Shown: in pieces, positions 31,101-39,986 of the stretch
Position numbering within the stretch: position 1 is the first letter of the stretch
Layout of the letters: every line of letters starts with the position of its first letter
Source of the DNA: Burkholderiales bacterium
Lineage (GTDB): Bacteria; Pseudomonadota; Gammaproteobacteria; Burkholderiales; Burkholderiaceae_C
Assembly: GCA_019509985.1 (NCBI GenBank)
Contig: JAEKLF010000045.1
Span: 1 to 64,000, forward strand
Direction of reading: 5' to 3'
DNA: 64,000 bases
Notes under the pieces: model-generated
What the model was told of the DNA's origin: nothing
Database searches by the model: none
What the model saw: only the letters and a program-made list of their open reading frames with translations
Position numbers and translations under genes: made by a program

Positions 31101-32384
31101 GGCAAGACCATCCAGACGCTGGCGCTGCTGATCGACCGCGCCGCCGACGGCCCGGCCCTGGTGCTGGCCCCCACCTCGGTCTGCGGCAACTGGGTGGCCG
31201 AATGCGCCACGTTCGCGCCCACGCTGAGCTGCCACATCTACGGTGAGGCCGCGGACCGGGCCGCGCTGCTGCAGGCCGCCGGGCCCGGCGATGTCATCGT
31301 CGCCAGCTACGCGCTGGCGCAGATCGACGCCGAGGCCTTCGCCAGCCGCCGCTGGGCGACACTGGTGCTCGACGAAGCCCAGGCGCTGAAGAATGCCGCC
31401 ACCAAGCGCGCCAAGTCGGTGGCCGAGTTCGACGCCGGCTTCCGCCTGGCCCTGTCGGGCACGCCGGTCGAGAACCGGCTGGCCGACCTGTGGTCCATCA
31501 TGAACCTCATCAACCCCGGCCTGCTGGGCACGCCGCAGCAGTTCAACGAGCGCTTCGCCGGCCGCATCGAGCGCCAGCAGGACGCACCGGCCCGCGCGCG
31601 GCTGCGCCGCATCGTCGCGCCGTTCCTGCTGCGCCGGACCAAGGCCCAGGTCCTGCAGGACCTGCCTCCGCGCACCGAGATCGTCCACCGCGTGGAGCCG
31701 ACCGACGCAGAACGCCACTTCCTCGAAGCCCTGCGCCGCGACGCGCAAGCTGCCGTGGCCGCCGCCGCGGCGGACAACGAGCGCGGCGCGCCTATGCAGG
31801 TGCTGGCCGAGCTGATGCGGCTGCGCCGCGCCGCCTGCGACCCGCGCCTCGTGTCGCCCGAGCTGGGCCTGGTGGGCAGCAAGATGGCCGAGTTCGAGCG
31901 CATCGTGCGCGAGCTCGTGGACGGCGGCCACAAGGCGCTGGTGTTCAGCCAGTTCACCGACTACCTCGACCTGCTGCAGCAACGCCTGGCGCAGATGGAC
32001 GTGGCCTGCCAGCGCCTGGACGGCAGCACACCGCAGGCCGAGCGCACGAAGCGCGTGGCTGCCTTCCAGCGCGGCGAGGGCGAGGTCTTCCTGATCAGCC
32101 TGAAGGCCGGCGGCTTCGGCCTGAACCTGACGATGGCCGACTACGTGCTCATCGTCGATCCCTGGTGGAACCCCGCCGCCGAGGACCAGGCCAGCGGCCG
32201 TGCCCATCGCATGGGCCAGCAGCGGCCGGTGACCGTCTACCGGCTGGTGACGGCCGGCTCCGTGGAGGAGCGCATCGTCGAACTGCACCGCGACAAGCGC
32301 GGCCTGGCCGAGGGCATGCTCGAAGGGCATGAGCAGGCGGCGCCGCTGGATGCCGCGGCGCTGGCCGCCTTGCTGGAGGGCTGA
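28149..32384 (+). CDS. SNF2-family DNA helicase/translocase (1411 residues)
   Basis: Large SF2 ATPase of the Swi2/Snf2 class. The motor is in the C-terminal third: motif I DDMGLGKT at about 980-987, DEAQALKN (motif II, DEAQ form), SGTPVENRL (motif III), then helicase-C motifs FSQFTDYLDLLQQRL, SLKAGGFGLNL and RAHRMGQQRPV. The first 950 residues have no domain I can name; they are Leu/Ala/Arg-rich and predicted helical. The family in bacteria includes RapA-like and uncharacterised long proteins. No restriction or methylase gene adjoins it, so a defence role is not supported. It is followed after 16 bases by mnmC. Confidence 0.9.
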   Translation: MARSPLDNSLKFNLPDGSVVTAEEMLRKIQQIKKFQRTQQPDAPGNFPDADLQTLLDALLLLGGTASINAVMQWLSLTGRERTSGEAFDHYATRDGLQALVAQGRAEGLTGKGTRVALADHVERLQTLLAAPGHERYWRQRLWLLGSGRGDWQDPIGWVNFRSPEDMRTVLRLMIYSGMPAAEFHELLATRLLELSSPMLAMQALIDPWCPRLLAQIDPELRDGLLAQLLDVLPAGHAVRTELRAWLQADAGKHSIPMRARLAEADMLALQLDSAEQHLHGLAGPGVTLLAASRALTAGRWAEASAGFEAAIKAIHTASRSRRGALSLDTARFYLLSLLAQDDPKAWTQARKYAIAESGSRNPTAYEAWGLWAHGIGVRLGEDSFLEAAFTPRAPGDAAAEDRLLLCAWLGKPAPGWTSALGQELLARLRPAQALLAEYVAAALHRLQLDSEEPTRVVSMLSQPRPAWRDALAAIAALSDDSKPAGAAAKAELAWQLRLDDAGRVHTLEPLEMSTSARGVTKFKAVTLAKLKKHGAQRSRDNLVLRHIERDAWAGVHDLRLDVSQALVALIGHPHLMFADAPGQWVELSEGLPELEVRRVGADVDAAFEFHLHPPLVAAEPPHAGALFGAQAEAERERRNGQRVLREGPGRARLIRITPTQRRVAELVSQGWRVPASATQELAGALQVLTGHFQLHSDAEAGERVAGDSRLHARLTPDRDGLLLQLVAQPFGHFGPAVTPGAGRARLMCLHEGVSLTTERDLVAEGAHRQAVLDALPFLDPELPPDQPWQVADPEQALAAVERLPTLAAIAALDWPKGRPLRVLPLAAEALQIQVSSGRDWLSLEGEAKVDEGRVLGLQELLALARDSRSRFVRMAEGQYLALSEQLRQQLRDLDALAQVKKGELQFPKAGAAWLEQGLNGTQLSGDKPWRERLAQLAAATALQPRPPTTLKAELRGYQADGHAWMSRLAASGFGACLADDMGLGKTIQTLALLIDRAADGPALVLAPTSVCGNWVAECATFAPTLSCHIYGEAADRAALLQAAGPGDVIVASYALAQIDAEAFASRRWATLVLDEAQALKNAATKRAKSVAEFDAGFRLALSGTPVENRLADLWSIMNLINPGLLGTPQQFNERFAGRIERQQDAPARARLRRIVAPFLLRRTKAQVLQDLPPRTEIVHRVEPTDAERHFLEALRRDAQAAVAAAAADNERGAPMQVLAELMRLRRAACDPRLVSPELGLVGSKMAEFERIVRELVDGGHKALVFSQFTDYLDLLQQRLAQMDVACQRLDGSTPQAERTKRVAAFQRGEGEVFLISLKAGGFGLNLTMADYVLIVDPWWNPAAEDQASGRAHRMGQQRPVTVYRLVTAGSVEERIVELHRDKRGLAEGMLEGHEQAAPLDAAALAALLEG

Positions 32385-32400
32385 TGAAAGCCTCCTGCGC

Positions 32401-34272
32401 ATGAAGTCCTCGGCCGTCCCGCCGGCCGAGGTCGATTTCTCCGACCCCACGGCACCGGCCTCCCCCACCTTCGGCGACGTCTACCACTCGCGCGCTGGCG
32501 CCCTGCCCCAGGCCCGGCACGTGTTCGTCGCCGGCAACGGCCTGCCGGGCCGCTGGCAGGGCCGCGAACGTTTCGTCGTGCTGGAGACGGGCTTTGGCCT
32601 GGGCAACAACTTCCTCGCGACCTGGGATGCCTGGCGGCAGGACCCGGCCCGCTGCGAGCGCCTGGTCTTCGTCAGCGTCGAGAAGCACCCGCTGCGCCGG
32701 GACGATCTCGCGCGCGTGCACGCTGCCAGCCCGCTGCGCGAGCTGGCCATGGAGCTCGTCGACCGCTGGCCACCGCTGACGGCGGGCCTGCACACGCTGA
32801 GCTTCGAGGGCGGCCGCGTGGAGCTGCTGCTGGGCCTGGGCGATGCGCGCACCCTGCTGCGCGAGCTGGTGCTGCAGGCCGACGCCCTCTACCTCGATGG
32901 CTTCGCGCCGCAACGCAACCCGGAGCTGTGGGACGAATGGCTGCTGAAGAGCCTGGCGCGGCACGCGGTGCTCGGCACGACGGCCGCAACCTGGAGCATC
33001 TCGCGGCCCATGCGCCGGTCGCTGGCCGCGCTCGGCTTCGAGGTCGAGCTGGCGCCGGGTTTTGCCAACAAGCCGGAGATGACCGTCGCCCGCTTCGCGC
33101 CACGACATGTCCTGCAGCGCCCGGCTGGCCGCGAGCCGCTGGCGCCGGGTGCGAAACGCGCCGTCATCGTCGGCGCCGGCCTGGCGGGCGCGGCCTGCGC
33201 GCTGGCCCTGTCACGCCAGGGCGTGGCCTGCACCGTCGTTGACGCGCTGAGCGGCCCCGCCCAGGCCAGCTCGGGCAACCCGGCCGGGCTCTTCCACGGC
33301 ACGGTCAACCCGGACGACGGCCCGCACGCCCGCTTCAACCGCGCCGCCGCGCTGGCCACACAGGCCTTGCTGGCCGAGCTCGGCCTGCCACACCAGCACG
33401 GCCTGCTGCGGCTGGAGACACGGCTGCCGCTGGCCAGCATGCAGGGCGCGCCGGGCTATGTCGAGGCGTTGTCTGCCGAAGCGGCATCAGCGCTGGCCGG
33501 CACCGCCCTCGCCCACCCGGCCTGGTTCTACCCCGGCGGCGGCGCGGTCGACCCGGCGGCCTACACGCGAGCCATGCTGACGGCCAGCGGCGCCGAGCTG
33601 AGGCTCGACACACGTGTCGCCGTGCTGCGCGAGGAGCCCGATGGCTGGAGCCTGTGCGACGCCGCCGGCCAGCTCATCGCCAACGCGCCGCTTGTCGTGC
33701 TCGCCGGCGGTCATGCCCAACTGCCGCTGCTCGGCGAACTGGGCGACGGCCTGGTCGTGCAGCGCGGCCAGCTCAGCCATCTCGCCAGCGCCCCCTGGTG
33801 CCCGGCCGTGCCCGTCGCCGGCGAGGGTTATGCGATCGCGGATGGCCGCGGCGGCGGGTGGTGCGGCGCGACGACCCAGGACGGCGACCTCGACGCCGCG
33901 CTGCGCGCCACGGATCAGGCCGACAACCTCGCCCGCTACGCGCGCCTGGCCGGGCTGGCCGCCGTGCCCGAGACGCCACTCGCCGGCCGTGTCGCCTGGC
34001 GCCTGATCGCGCCGGACCGCCTGCCGCTGATCGGCGGCCTGGCCGCGCCCGGCGCCTTGGCCGAGCAACTGCGCCTGCAGCCGCGCCGGCCCGGTCTCGT
34101 CGTCTGCACGGCCTTTGCGTCACGGGGCATCGGCTGGGCGGCGCTGGCCGGGCGGCTCGTCGCCGCGCTGGCCCTGGGCTCACCGCGGCCGCTGGAGGCG
34201 GAGCTGCTGGACGCCGTCGACCCGCTGCGCTTTGCGCTGCGGCGCGCGCGGCGTGCAATAGCAGCGGTTTAG
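32401..34272 (+). CDS. mnmC: Bifunctional tRNA mnm5U biosynthesis protein MnmC
   Basis: 623-residue fusion that completes mnm5s2U at the wobble position of tRNA. The N-terminal part (about 1-230) is the SAM methyltransferase (VVLETGFGLGNNFLATWDAW; LYLDGFAPQRNPELWDEWL). The C-terminal part (from about 255) is the FAD-dependent cmnm5U demodification oxidase, with VIVGAGLAGAACALALSRQG. ATG 32401 is used because the conserved PPAEVDFSD...PTFGDVYHS start follows. Both domains are intact. Confidence 0.95.
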   Translation: MKSSAVPPAEVDFSDPTAPASPTFGDVYHSRAGALPQARHVFVAGNGLPGRWQGRERFVVLETGFGLGNNFLATWDAWRQDPARCERLVFVSVEKHPLRRDDLARVHAASPLRELAMELVDRWPPLTAGLHTLSFEGGRVELLLGLGDARTLLRELVLQADALYLDGFAPQRNPELWDEWLLKSLARHAVLGTTAATWSISRPMRRSLAALGFEVELAPGFANKPEMTVARFAPRHVLQRPAGREPLAPGAKRAVIVGAGLAGAACALALSRQGVACTVVDALSGPAQASSGNPAGLFHGTVNPDDGPHARFNRAAALATQALLAELGLPHQHGLLRLETRLPLASMQGAPGYVEALSAEAASALAGTALAHPAWFYPGGGAVDPAAYTRAMLTASGAELRLDTRVAVLREEPDGWSLCDAAGQLIANAPLVVLAGGHAQLPLLGELGDGLVVQRGQLSHLASAPWCPAVPVAGEGYAIADGRGGGWCGATTQDGDLDAALRATDQADNLARYARLAGLAAVPETPLAGRVAWRLIAPDRLPLIGGLAAPGALAEQLRLQPRRPGLVVCTAFASRGIGWAALAGRLVAALALGSPRPLEAELLDAVDPLRFALRRARRAIAAV

Positions 34273-34361
34273 CGCGGCTTTCGGGCCGCTGAAGCGCTGT
34301 TCAGCACCGGGCCACCGGAGCACACTCGTCGGCTGCCAACAAGTGTCAACGAGGAGACGCC

Positions 34362-36185
34362 ATGTTCAACGGTTTGCTGGGTTCCCGCAGCATTGCGCAA
34401 CGCCTGACCCTCGTGCTGGGGCTGGTGCTGCTGATCTCGTTCATCGGTTCGGGCATCGGCTTCGTTGGCCTGAGCCGGGCCGCGGCGCAGTCGGCCACGA
34501 TGTATGGCGACTACCTCGCCGCCGAGCGTGATGCCACCGAGTACTACCGCCTGGTCTCCCGCGGCGAGATGCGCACGCAGGCGATCGCCCTGTCCAGCGA
34601 CCTGACGCTGGCCGATCAACTGGCGCCCGGCGCCGCAGCGGGGGTCGAGGCAGCCGGCGTGATCTTCAAGAAGCTCGAGCCGCGAATGGACAGCGACGCC
34701 GAGAAGGCCTTGATCAAGGCACTCAACGGGGCGCGCGGCACTTTCCTGACCGCCCGCGAGGCGCTGAACAAGGCCAAGAAGGCCGGCGACGAGGCGACGG
34801 CCAAGCAGCTCTACGCGAGCGAGTTCCAGCCCGCAGCCGCCCGGCTCAGCGACGCGACGCTGGCCATCGTCAAGTCGCAGCGCGATCAGCTCGACGCCTC
34901 CGCCAAGGAGCTGGACAGCACCAACGCCAAGGCGCGCACCAGTCTGATCGTGTTCGCGCTGATCGCCGTGGCCCTGGCCGCGTGGCTGTCGCTGGCGCTG
35001 GGCGCCTCCATCACCGGCCCGCTGCGCCGCGCGGCCGAGGTGGCCGAGGCCATCGCGCATTTCGACCTCACGCAGGACATCCCCGCCGGCGGCCGGGACG
35101 AGGTCGGCCGGCTGCTGAACGCTTTGCAGGACATGCAGTCGGCGCTGCAGAAGCTCATTGGCGAGGTGCGCGGCGCGGCCGACAGCATCGGCACGGCCAG
35201 CGCGGAGATTGCGACCGGCAACTTCGACCTGAGCCAGCGCACCGAGCAGACGGCCAGCAATCTGCAGAACGCGGCGTCATCGATGTCCGAGCTGACCGGC
35301 ACCGTCAAGCAGACGGCCGACGCGGCCATGACGGCCAACCAGCTCGCCAGCTCGGCCGCCAGCGTGGCCCAGCGCGGCGGCGAGGCGGTGAGTCAGGTGG
35401 TCTCGACGATGGACGAGATCAGCCAGAGCTCGCGCAAGATCAACGACATCATCGGCGTCATCGACGGCATCGCCTTCCAGACCAACATCCTGGCGCTGAA
35501 CGCGGCCGTGGAAGCGGCCCGCGCCGGTGAACAAGGTCGCGGCTTCGCCGTCGTGGCCGCCGAGGTGCGCAGCCTGGCCCAGCGCTCGGCCGGCGCGGCC
35601 AAGGAGATCAAGACGCTGATCGGCGCCAGCGTCGAGCGCGTGGACTCCGGCACCCAGCAGGTGCAGGCCGCGGGCGCGACGATGACCGAGATCGTTGCCA
35701 GCGTGCAGCGCGTGACCGACATCATTGGCGAGATCAGCGCCGCGGCGCGCGAGCAGAGCGAGGGCATCGCCGTCGTCAATGGCTCCGTCGTGCAGCTGGA
35801 CCAGATGACGCAGCAGAACGCGGCCCTCGTCGAGGAGTCCGCCGCGGCGGCCGAGAGCCTGCGCGAACAGTCGGCCCGCATGGCCGAGGCCATTGGCGTG
35901 TTCAAGCTCAGCGGCGGGGCGCAGCGCCTGCCGGCGACCAAGGCACCGGCAGCGCAAAAGCCGGCGATGAAGAACACTGGCATCAAGCCCGCCGCCGCCA
36001 AGGTGACAGCGCCCAAGTCCGCGGCCAGCTCCAGCCCGAAGCTGCGTCCGGGTCCGAAGGTCGGCGCTGCCGCCAGCCCCAAGCCGGCGCCCGTTCGCAA
36101 GGCCGCGGCCGCGCCAGTTGCTGCGCCACGGCCGAGTGCTCCGGCCCCGGCACCCGCCGACGACGGCGACTGGGAGACCTTCTGA
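34362..36185 (+). CDS. Methyl-accepting chemotaxis protein with CheR-tether-like tail
   Basis: 607-residue membrane chemoreceptor. TM1 (about 16-40), a short periplasmic four-helix-type sensor (about 41-188), TM2 (about 189-212), HAMP, and a cytoplasmic signalling coiled coil whose hairpin tip reads QTNILALNAAVEAARAGEQ. After residue 520 an Ala/Pro/Lys-rich linker of about 85 residues ends in DWETF, nearly the NWETF pentapeptide that docks CheR/CheB. No other chemotaxis genes are in the window. The ligand is unknown. Confidence 0.93.
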   Translation: MFNGLLGSRSIAQRLTLVLGLVLLISFIGSGIGFVGLSRAAAQSATMYGDYLAAERDATEYYRLVSRGEMRTQAIALSSDLTLADQLAPGAAAGVEAAGVIFKKLEPRMDSDAEKALIKALNGARGTFLTAREALNKAKKAGDEATAKQLYASEFQPAAARLSDATLAIVKSQRDQLDASAKELDSTNAKARTSLIVFALIAVALAAWLSLALGASITGPLRRAAEVAEAIAHFDLTQDIPAGGRDEVGRLLNALQDMQSALQKLIGEVRGAADSIGTASAEIATGNFDLSQRTEQTASNLQNAASSMSELTGTVKQTADAAMTANQLASSAASVAQRGGEAVSQVVSTMDEISQSSRKINDIIGVIDGIAFQTNILALNAAVEAARAGEQGRGFAVVAAEVRSLAQRSAGAAKEIKTLIGASVERVDSGTQQVQAAGATMTEIVASVQRVTDIIGEISAAAREQSEGIAVVNGSVVQLDQMTQQNAALVEESAAAAESLREQSARMAEAIGVFKLSGGAQRLPATKAPAAQKPAMKNTGIKPAAAKVTAPKSAASSSPKLRPGPKVGAAASPKPAPVRKAAAAPVAAPRPSAPAPAPADDGDWETF

Positions 36186-36246
36186 CCGGCGGCGCCTCGC
36201 GCCGAACGTCCCGCAGCCTTGCCAAGCCCGGCCGAGGCCAGAGGTC

Positions 36247-36825
36247 TCAGTCCTCGGTCGCGGCGCCTGGCCCGGTGCCCGGCGACGCTTTGCAGCTGGC
36301 CTTGCGGCCGCGCGCCGGATACCAGACTTCACGCTCCACCCAAAGCGCCAGGCGGCCGGCGCGGTCACTGCGCTGCGCGCGCAGCCAGGCCAGCGCGGCA
36401 TCGTCGAGCAGATAGCTGCCGTCGCGCAGGTCGCGCAGCGCTTGCGGCTTGTCCCGCCTCAGCATGCGCTGCGGCAGTGGCGCGCCAAGCGCCGTCGACA
36501 GGTCGTCCAACGCGATCCAGCGCTGCGCCTCGAGTTCGTCATCCAGCACGCGCATGCGATGGCCCTTGAACTGGTAGAAGCGCCCCTGCACCGGCCGGAA
36601 GGCGACATGCCGCAACTCGCGCCACGCGGTTTCGCCCAGCGCCATCAGGTCGGCGGCCAGCACGCGTGCCCAGAGCATCAGGCTGGTCAGCACACCGGCC
36701 CAACCACCCAGCCACCACAGCAGCCAGGACACGCCGGTGCACAGCGCCAGCTTCAACAGCAGGCTGCGCCACCAGTGGTGGCGCTCATGCGCTTCAGCGT
36801 CGAAGCCATGGCCGGATGACGGCAT
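36247..36825 (-). CDS. Hypothetical protein with two hydrophobic segments
   Basis: 192 residues that I do not recognise. Near the N-terminus is a His/Trp-rich stretch (AHERHHWWRS), then a long hydrophobic region (LLLKLALCTGVSWLLWWLGG...LTSLMLWARVLAADL, about 24-65) that could form one long or two short membrane helices. The rest is a soluble, Arg-rich domain (FRPVQGRFYQFKGHRMRVLDD...). It sits just downstream of rpiA on the same strand with an 11-base gap, so it is probably co-transcribed. ATG 36825 is chosen because upstream codons run into rpiA. Confidence 0.7.
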   Translation of the reverse strand: MPSSGHGFDAEAHERHHWWRSLLLKLALCTGVSWLLWWLGGWAGVLTSLMLWARVLAADLMALGETAWRELRHVAFRPVQGRFYQFKGHRMRVLDDELEAQRWIALDDLSTALGAPLPQRMLRRDKPQALRDLRDGSYLLDDAALAWLRAQRSDRAGRLALWVEREVWYPARGRKASCKASPGTGPGAATED

Positions 36826-36836
36826 GCGCGGCTGGC

Positions 36837-37496
36837 TCAGAAGCTCAGCGTCTTCACGCCTTCGGCGCCGCCGAGCAGGCAGACACTGGCCTTGTGGCGG
36901 GCGAACACGCCTACCGTCACGACGCCGGGCCATTGGTTGACCTCGGTCTCGAAGGCGAGCGGGTCGGTGATGGCCAGGCCGGTCACATCGAGGATATGGC
37001 CGCCGTTGTCGGTGACGACCCCGGCACGCAGCTTGGCCACGCCGCCGAGCTGGGCGAAGCGACGCGTCAGCTGCGCCGCGGCCATCGGGATGATCTCGAC
37101 CGGCAGCGGGAAGCGACCCAGCACCTGCACGAGCTTGGATTCGTCGGCGATGCAGACGAAGCGCTCCGCCAGGTCGGCGACGATCTTCTCGCGCGTCAGC
37201 GCGGCGCCACCGCCCTTGATCATGTGGCCACCGTGGTCGATCTCGTCGGCACCGTCGATGTAGACGGTCAGGCCGGTGACTTCGCTCGCATCGAGCACCT
37301 TGATACCCGCCTTAAGCAGGCGCTGCGTCGAGCGCTCCGAGCTGGAGACTGCGCCCGCCATGGCAATGCCGCTGGCAGCGAGCGCGTCGATGAAGCAGTC
37401 CACCGTGGAGCCGGTGCCGACGCCGACGACCTGGCCGGGCGTGACGTGGTCGAGGGCGGCACGACCGACGAGTTGTTTGAGCTGGTCTTGGTTCAT
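36837..37496 (-). CDS. rpiA: Ribose-5-phosphate isomerase A
   Basis: 219-residue cytoplasmic enzyme interconverting ribose-5-P and ribulose-5-P in the pentose phosphate pathway. Motifs: [22 protein letters not shown] and [12 protein letters not shown], containing the catalytic Asp and Lys. ATG 37496 begins [11 protein letters not shown]. Length is standard. It ends 11 bases before the hypothetical membrane protein gene. Confidence 0.96.
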   Translation of the reverse strand: MNQDQLKQLVGRAALDHVTPGQVVGVGTGSTVDCFIDALAASGIAMAGAVSSSERSTQRLLKAGIKVLDASEVTGLTVYIDGADEIDHGGHMIKGGGAALTREKIVADLAERFVCIADESKLVQVLGRFPLPVEIIPMAAAQLTRRFAQLGGVAKLRAGVVTDNGGHILDVTGLAITDPLAFETEVNQWPGVVTVGVFARHKASVCLLGGAEGVKTLSF

Positions 37497-37543
37497 GCCG
37501 CGATTTTGCCGGGACGGATGGCCTTGCCGCCCGTCCCGCCCTG

Positions 37544-39319
37544 CTACTTGATGACGACCGTCTTCGCCGCCGAATCGGTCGCCAGCTGGCGCGCGGTGTC
37601 CCACGACGTGAAGCGGTACTCGACCGCGTCACCCTTCTTCAGACCGCCGGCCGTGTAGCGGCTGGTGCTGCCGTCCTGACGCATGCGCACGGTCTGCAGC
37701 TCACCGCCGTTGACGCGGTAGTGCACGTCCACCCAGCCCGAGGCCGTGGCGACGAATGCCAGCGTGTTCGCGCCGCTCTGCGCGGCGTCCGTCGGCAGCG
37801 CCGCCACCTTGGCCGTCGGGCTCGCCACCACCATCTGCGGCACGCTGGCCGTGCCCGAGTCCCAGATGATGTCGTCGAAGGCCATCTGGAACGGCGCGCT
37901 CGGGTTGGAGCCATCCACGCTGAGGAACTCGAACAGCGAGTTCATCGACTGCAGCGCGACCAGCGGCCCGGCGATCTCGGCCACGGGAATCGTCGCCGTG
38001 CCCCACTCGCCGTTGCGCACCAGGCCGTAGGCCGTGGTGTTGGCGGGGAAGGTCACCCAGCTGTGGTTGGTGTAGTTGTCCAGGATGCCGATCTTGAACG
38101 CGACGTTGGCGGGCGCCTTGATCTTGAGCTTGATGTTGCCGTTGCGAAAGCCGCTCATGTCGTGCGCCTGGCGCGACTGGACGGCGCCGCCGAACCATTG
38201 CCCCGGCGCGAAGTAGTTCAGCGCCAGCACGTTGGCCCCCTCGAACGGCGCGATGTTGCCGCCCCCCATGGAGCCGGTGTTCCAGATGAAGAAGTCCGCC
38301 GAGGTGCCGAGCGCCTGGCCGTTGTCGACCGGCGTGTTGTCGGTGAAGACACCGAACTTGCCGACCTCGGGCGTGATGCCCACGCCCAGCTTGACCTCGC
38401 CCAGGCCGTCCAGCTGATAGACGCGCACATAGTCCACGTACATCGTCGCCGGCAGCGGCGCGGTGACCTGCGCGGGCGTCGCGGCGGGCGTGAAGTTGCC
38501 GCCCACGGCCATGTTCATCAGCAGGTAGAACGGCGCCTGCAGGGCCGGCGAATTGACGGCGAGCGGCGCGTTGTACATGTCCGTTTCTTTGGCGCCGTCG
38601 ACCAGCGTGAAGCGCATCTGCGTGTCCGTCCAGTACAGGCGGTAGATGACGAAGCGGTTGGCCAGCGAGCGGGCGGGCGTGACCCAGTTCTTGGTCTGCC
38701 ATGCGGTGGAGCCGGCGCAGCTCTCGTTGCCCGGCACGCAGGCGGCCTGCTGGAAGGTGATGACGTTGGAGCCGACGAAGCGGTCCGGCGACACCGACGG
38801 CACGCCCGCGGGCTGGCGGCCGCCCTGCTCCATGATGTCGATCTCGCCGTTGCGCGGCCAGGTCTGCGGGCTGGTGCCCAGCATCCACGCGGCGGGCCAC
38901 AGGCCCACGCCGACCGAGGGCGTGGCCATGCGGATCTCGACCATGCCGTACTTGACCTGCACCTTGCCGGACGAGTCGATCTTGCCGGAGGTGAAGACGT
39001 TGCTGCCGATGGTCTCGCGCCGCGCCGTGATGGCCAGCGCGCGCGTGGCCGGCTCGAAGGGCACGTTGACGATGCCGAGGTTGTTGGGGCTGTAGAACTC
39101 CAGCTCCTGGTTGCCGTAGCCGCACAGGCCGATCTGGCAGCCGTTGCCGTTGCTGGCCGTCCAGAGCGTGGTGTCGAGGCTGGCGCCGTTGAACTCCTCG
39201 GACCAGAGCAGCTTGCCGATGACCGGGCTGGTGACGCTGGCGGACGCGGCGACGCTGGCGGCCACCAAGGCGGCGCCGGCCACCGCGCGAACGATGTGTT
39301 GACGGATCATGGCGTTCAT
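37544..39319 (-). CDS. Secreted GH16 beta-1,3-glucanase (laminarinase) with glucan-binding tail
   Basis: 591 residues. A signal peptide ends near ASA (about 27). The GH16 catalytic domain (about 35-305) has the active-site motif GEIDIMEQ, with nucleophile E159 and acid/base E164. A middle domain (about 310-500: FDDIIWDSG etc.) resembles a beta-sandwich carbohydrate-binding module. The last 70 residues ([17 protein letters not shown]...TSWDT) look like CBM56, a beta-1,3-glucan binder. The likely role is hydrolysis of laminarin or related glucans outside the cell. The ATG overlaps the upstream PEP-CTERM stop as ATGA; an alternative ATG at 39310 has AAGGA at better spacing. Confidence 0.9.
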   Translation of the reverse strand: MNAMIRQHIVRAVAGAALVAASVAASASVTSPVIGKLLWSEEFNGASLDTTLWTASNGNGCQIGLCGYGNQELEFYSPNNLGIVNVPFEPATRALAITARRETIGSNVFTSGKIDSSGKVQVKYGMVEIRMATPSVGVGLWPAAWMLGTSPQTWPRNGEIDIMEQGGRQPAGVPSVSPDRFVGSNVITFQQAACVPGNESCAGSTAWQTKNWVTPARSLANRFVIYRLYWTDTQMRFTLVDGAKETDMYNAPLAVNSPALQAPFYLLMNMAVGGNFTPAATPAQVTAPLPATMYVDYVRVYQLDGLGEVKLGVGITPEVGKFGVFTDNTPVDNGQALGTSADFFIWNTGSMGGGNIAPFEGANVLALNYFAPGQWFGGAVQSRQAHDMSGFRNGNIKLKIKAPANVAFKIGILDNYTNHSWVTFPANTTAYGLVRNGEWGTATIPVAEIAGPLVALQSMNSLFEFLSVDGSNPSAPFQMAFDDIIWDSGTASVPQMVVASPTAKVAALPTDAAQSGANTLAFVATASGWVDVHYRVNGGELQTVRMRQDGSTSRYTAGGLKKGDAVEYRFTSWDTARQLATDSAAKTVVIK

Positions 39320-39969
39320 CCTTGCTGGCGGGTGTGGGATGGGCTGCCCTTGCGGCGGGCGACGGCGGCGAGCAGCAGGCCGCCGGCGAACATCAGGCCG
39401 TAGGTGGAGGGCTCGGGCACGGCGGCGGTGACGGTGATGCGCGCCGCAGCGGGGCCGATGAGCGAGCTCGTCACGGCCTGCCAGCCCGTGGAGCTGCCGT
39501 AGGCCCAGGACGCACCGGGCATGTTCGTGCCGCTCTGCCAGATGCCGCCGAAACCGTCATCGGGCGTGGCGGTGAGCCAATAGCTGCCCGCGGCCAACGA
39601 CCAGCCGGCGGGCGACAGCAGCGTGTTGGCGATGGGATTGTCCAGGTGGGCGCTGTAGAGCCAGCTGTTGCCGGTGGGCACGGCCCCCTCCTTGGCCATG
39701 ATGCCCAGCGTGACACCGCCCGGGCCGCCGAAGCCTTCGATGGAGGTCAGGATGGACTGGATGGACGTGGCGCTGCCAAGCGTGAATGCGATGGCGATGT
39801 CCTGGTGGTCCGAGCCGGCACGGTACAGGTCGGAGGCCCACTGGTCCGCGGTGTCGCCGGGGCCAAAGGTATCGAGCACGACGGTACCCGCCGCGCTGGC
39901 GTGGGCGGCCAGGCCGCACAGCAGCAGCGTTGCGGAGAATCGCGAGAGCGTGTGAATCTGGAATTTCAT
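39316..39969 (-). CDS. PEP-CTERM sorting-domain protein 1 of the glucanase operon
   Basis: 217-residue secreted protein. It has a signal peptide (to about 26) and a beta-rich body with Gly/Trp-rich repeats. The C-terminus VPEPSTYGLMFAGGLLLAAVARRK is a textbook PEP-CTERM tail (PEP, hydrophobic helix, basic end), recognised by exosortase. No exosortase gene is in the window. Its stop overlaps the glucanase start and it lies 17 bases after the next PEP-CTERM gene, so the three form one operon. Body function is unknown. Confidence 0.85.
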   Translation of the reverse strand: MKFQIHTLSRFSATLLLCGLAAHASAAGTVVLDTFGPGDTADQWASDLYRAGSDHQDIAIAFTLGSATSIQSILTSIEGFGGPGGVTLGIMAKEGAVPTGNSWLYSAHLDNPIANTLLSPAGWSLAAGSYWLTATPDDGFGGIWQSGTNMPGASWAYGSSTGWQAVTSSLIGPAAARITVTAAVPEPSTYGLMFAGGLLLAAVARRKGSPSHTRQQG

Positions 39970-39986
39970 GGCTGTCTCCTGGGCCG

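Noticed and set aside
28149..32384. SNF2 helicase as part of a defence island (for example DISARM-like)
   Set aside because: No methylase, DUF1998 protein, phospholipase-D-like protein or nuclease is next to it; its neighbours are rhlE and mnmC.
27576..32468. A 1630-codon open frame on the minus strand opposite the SNF2 gene
   Set aside because: It is an antisense shadow of the GC-rich SNF2 and rhlE coding sequence. The product is a low-complexity Gln/His/Gly/Arg-rich chain without domains, while the plus strand shows clear helicase motifs.
37701..39403. Long frames on both strands across the glucanase gene
   Set aside because: These are Arg/Gly/His-rich shadows. The true frame carries the signal peptide, GH16 active site and CBM56 tail.
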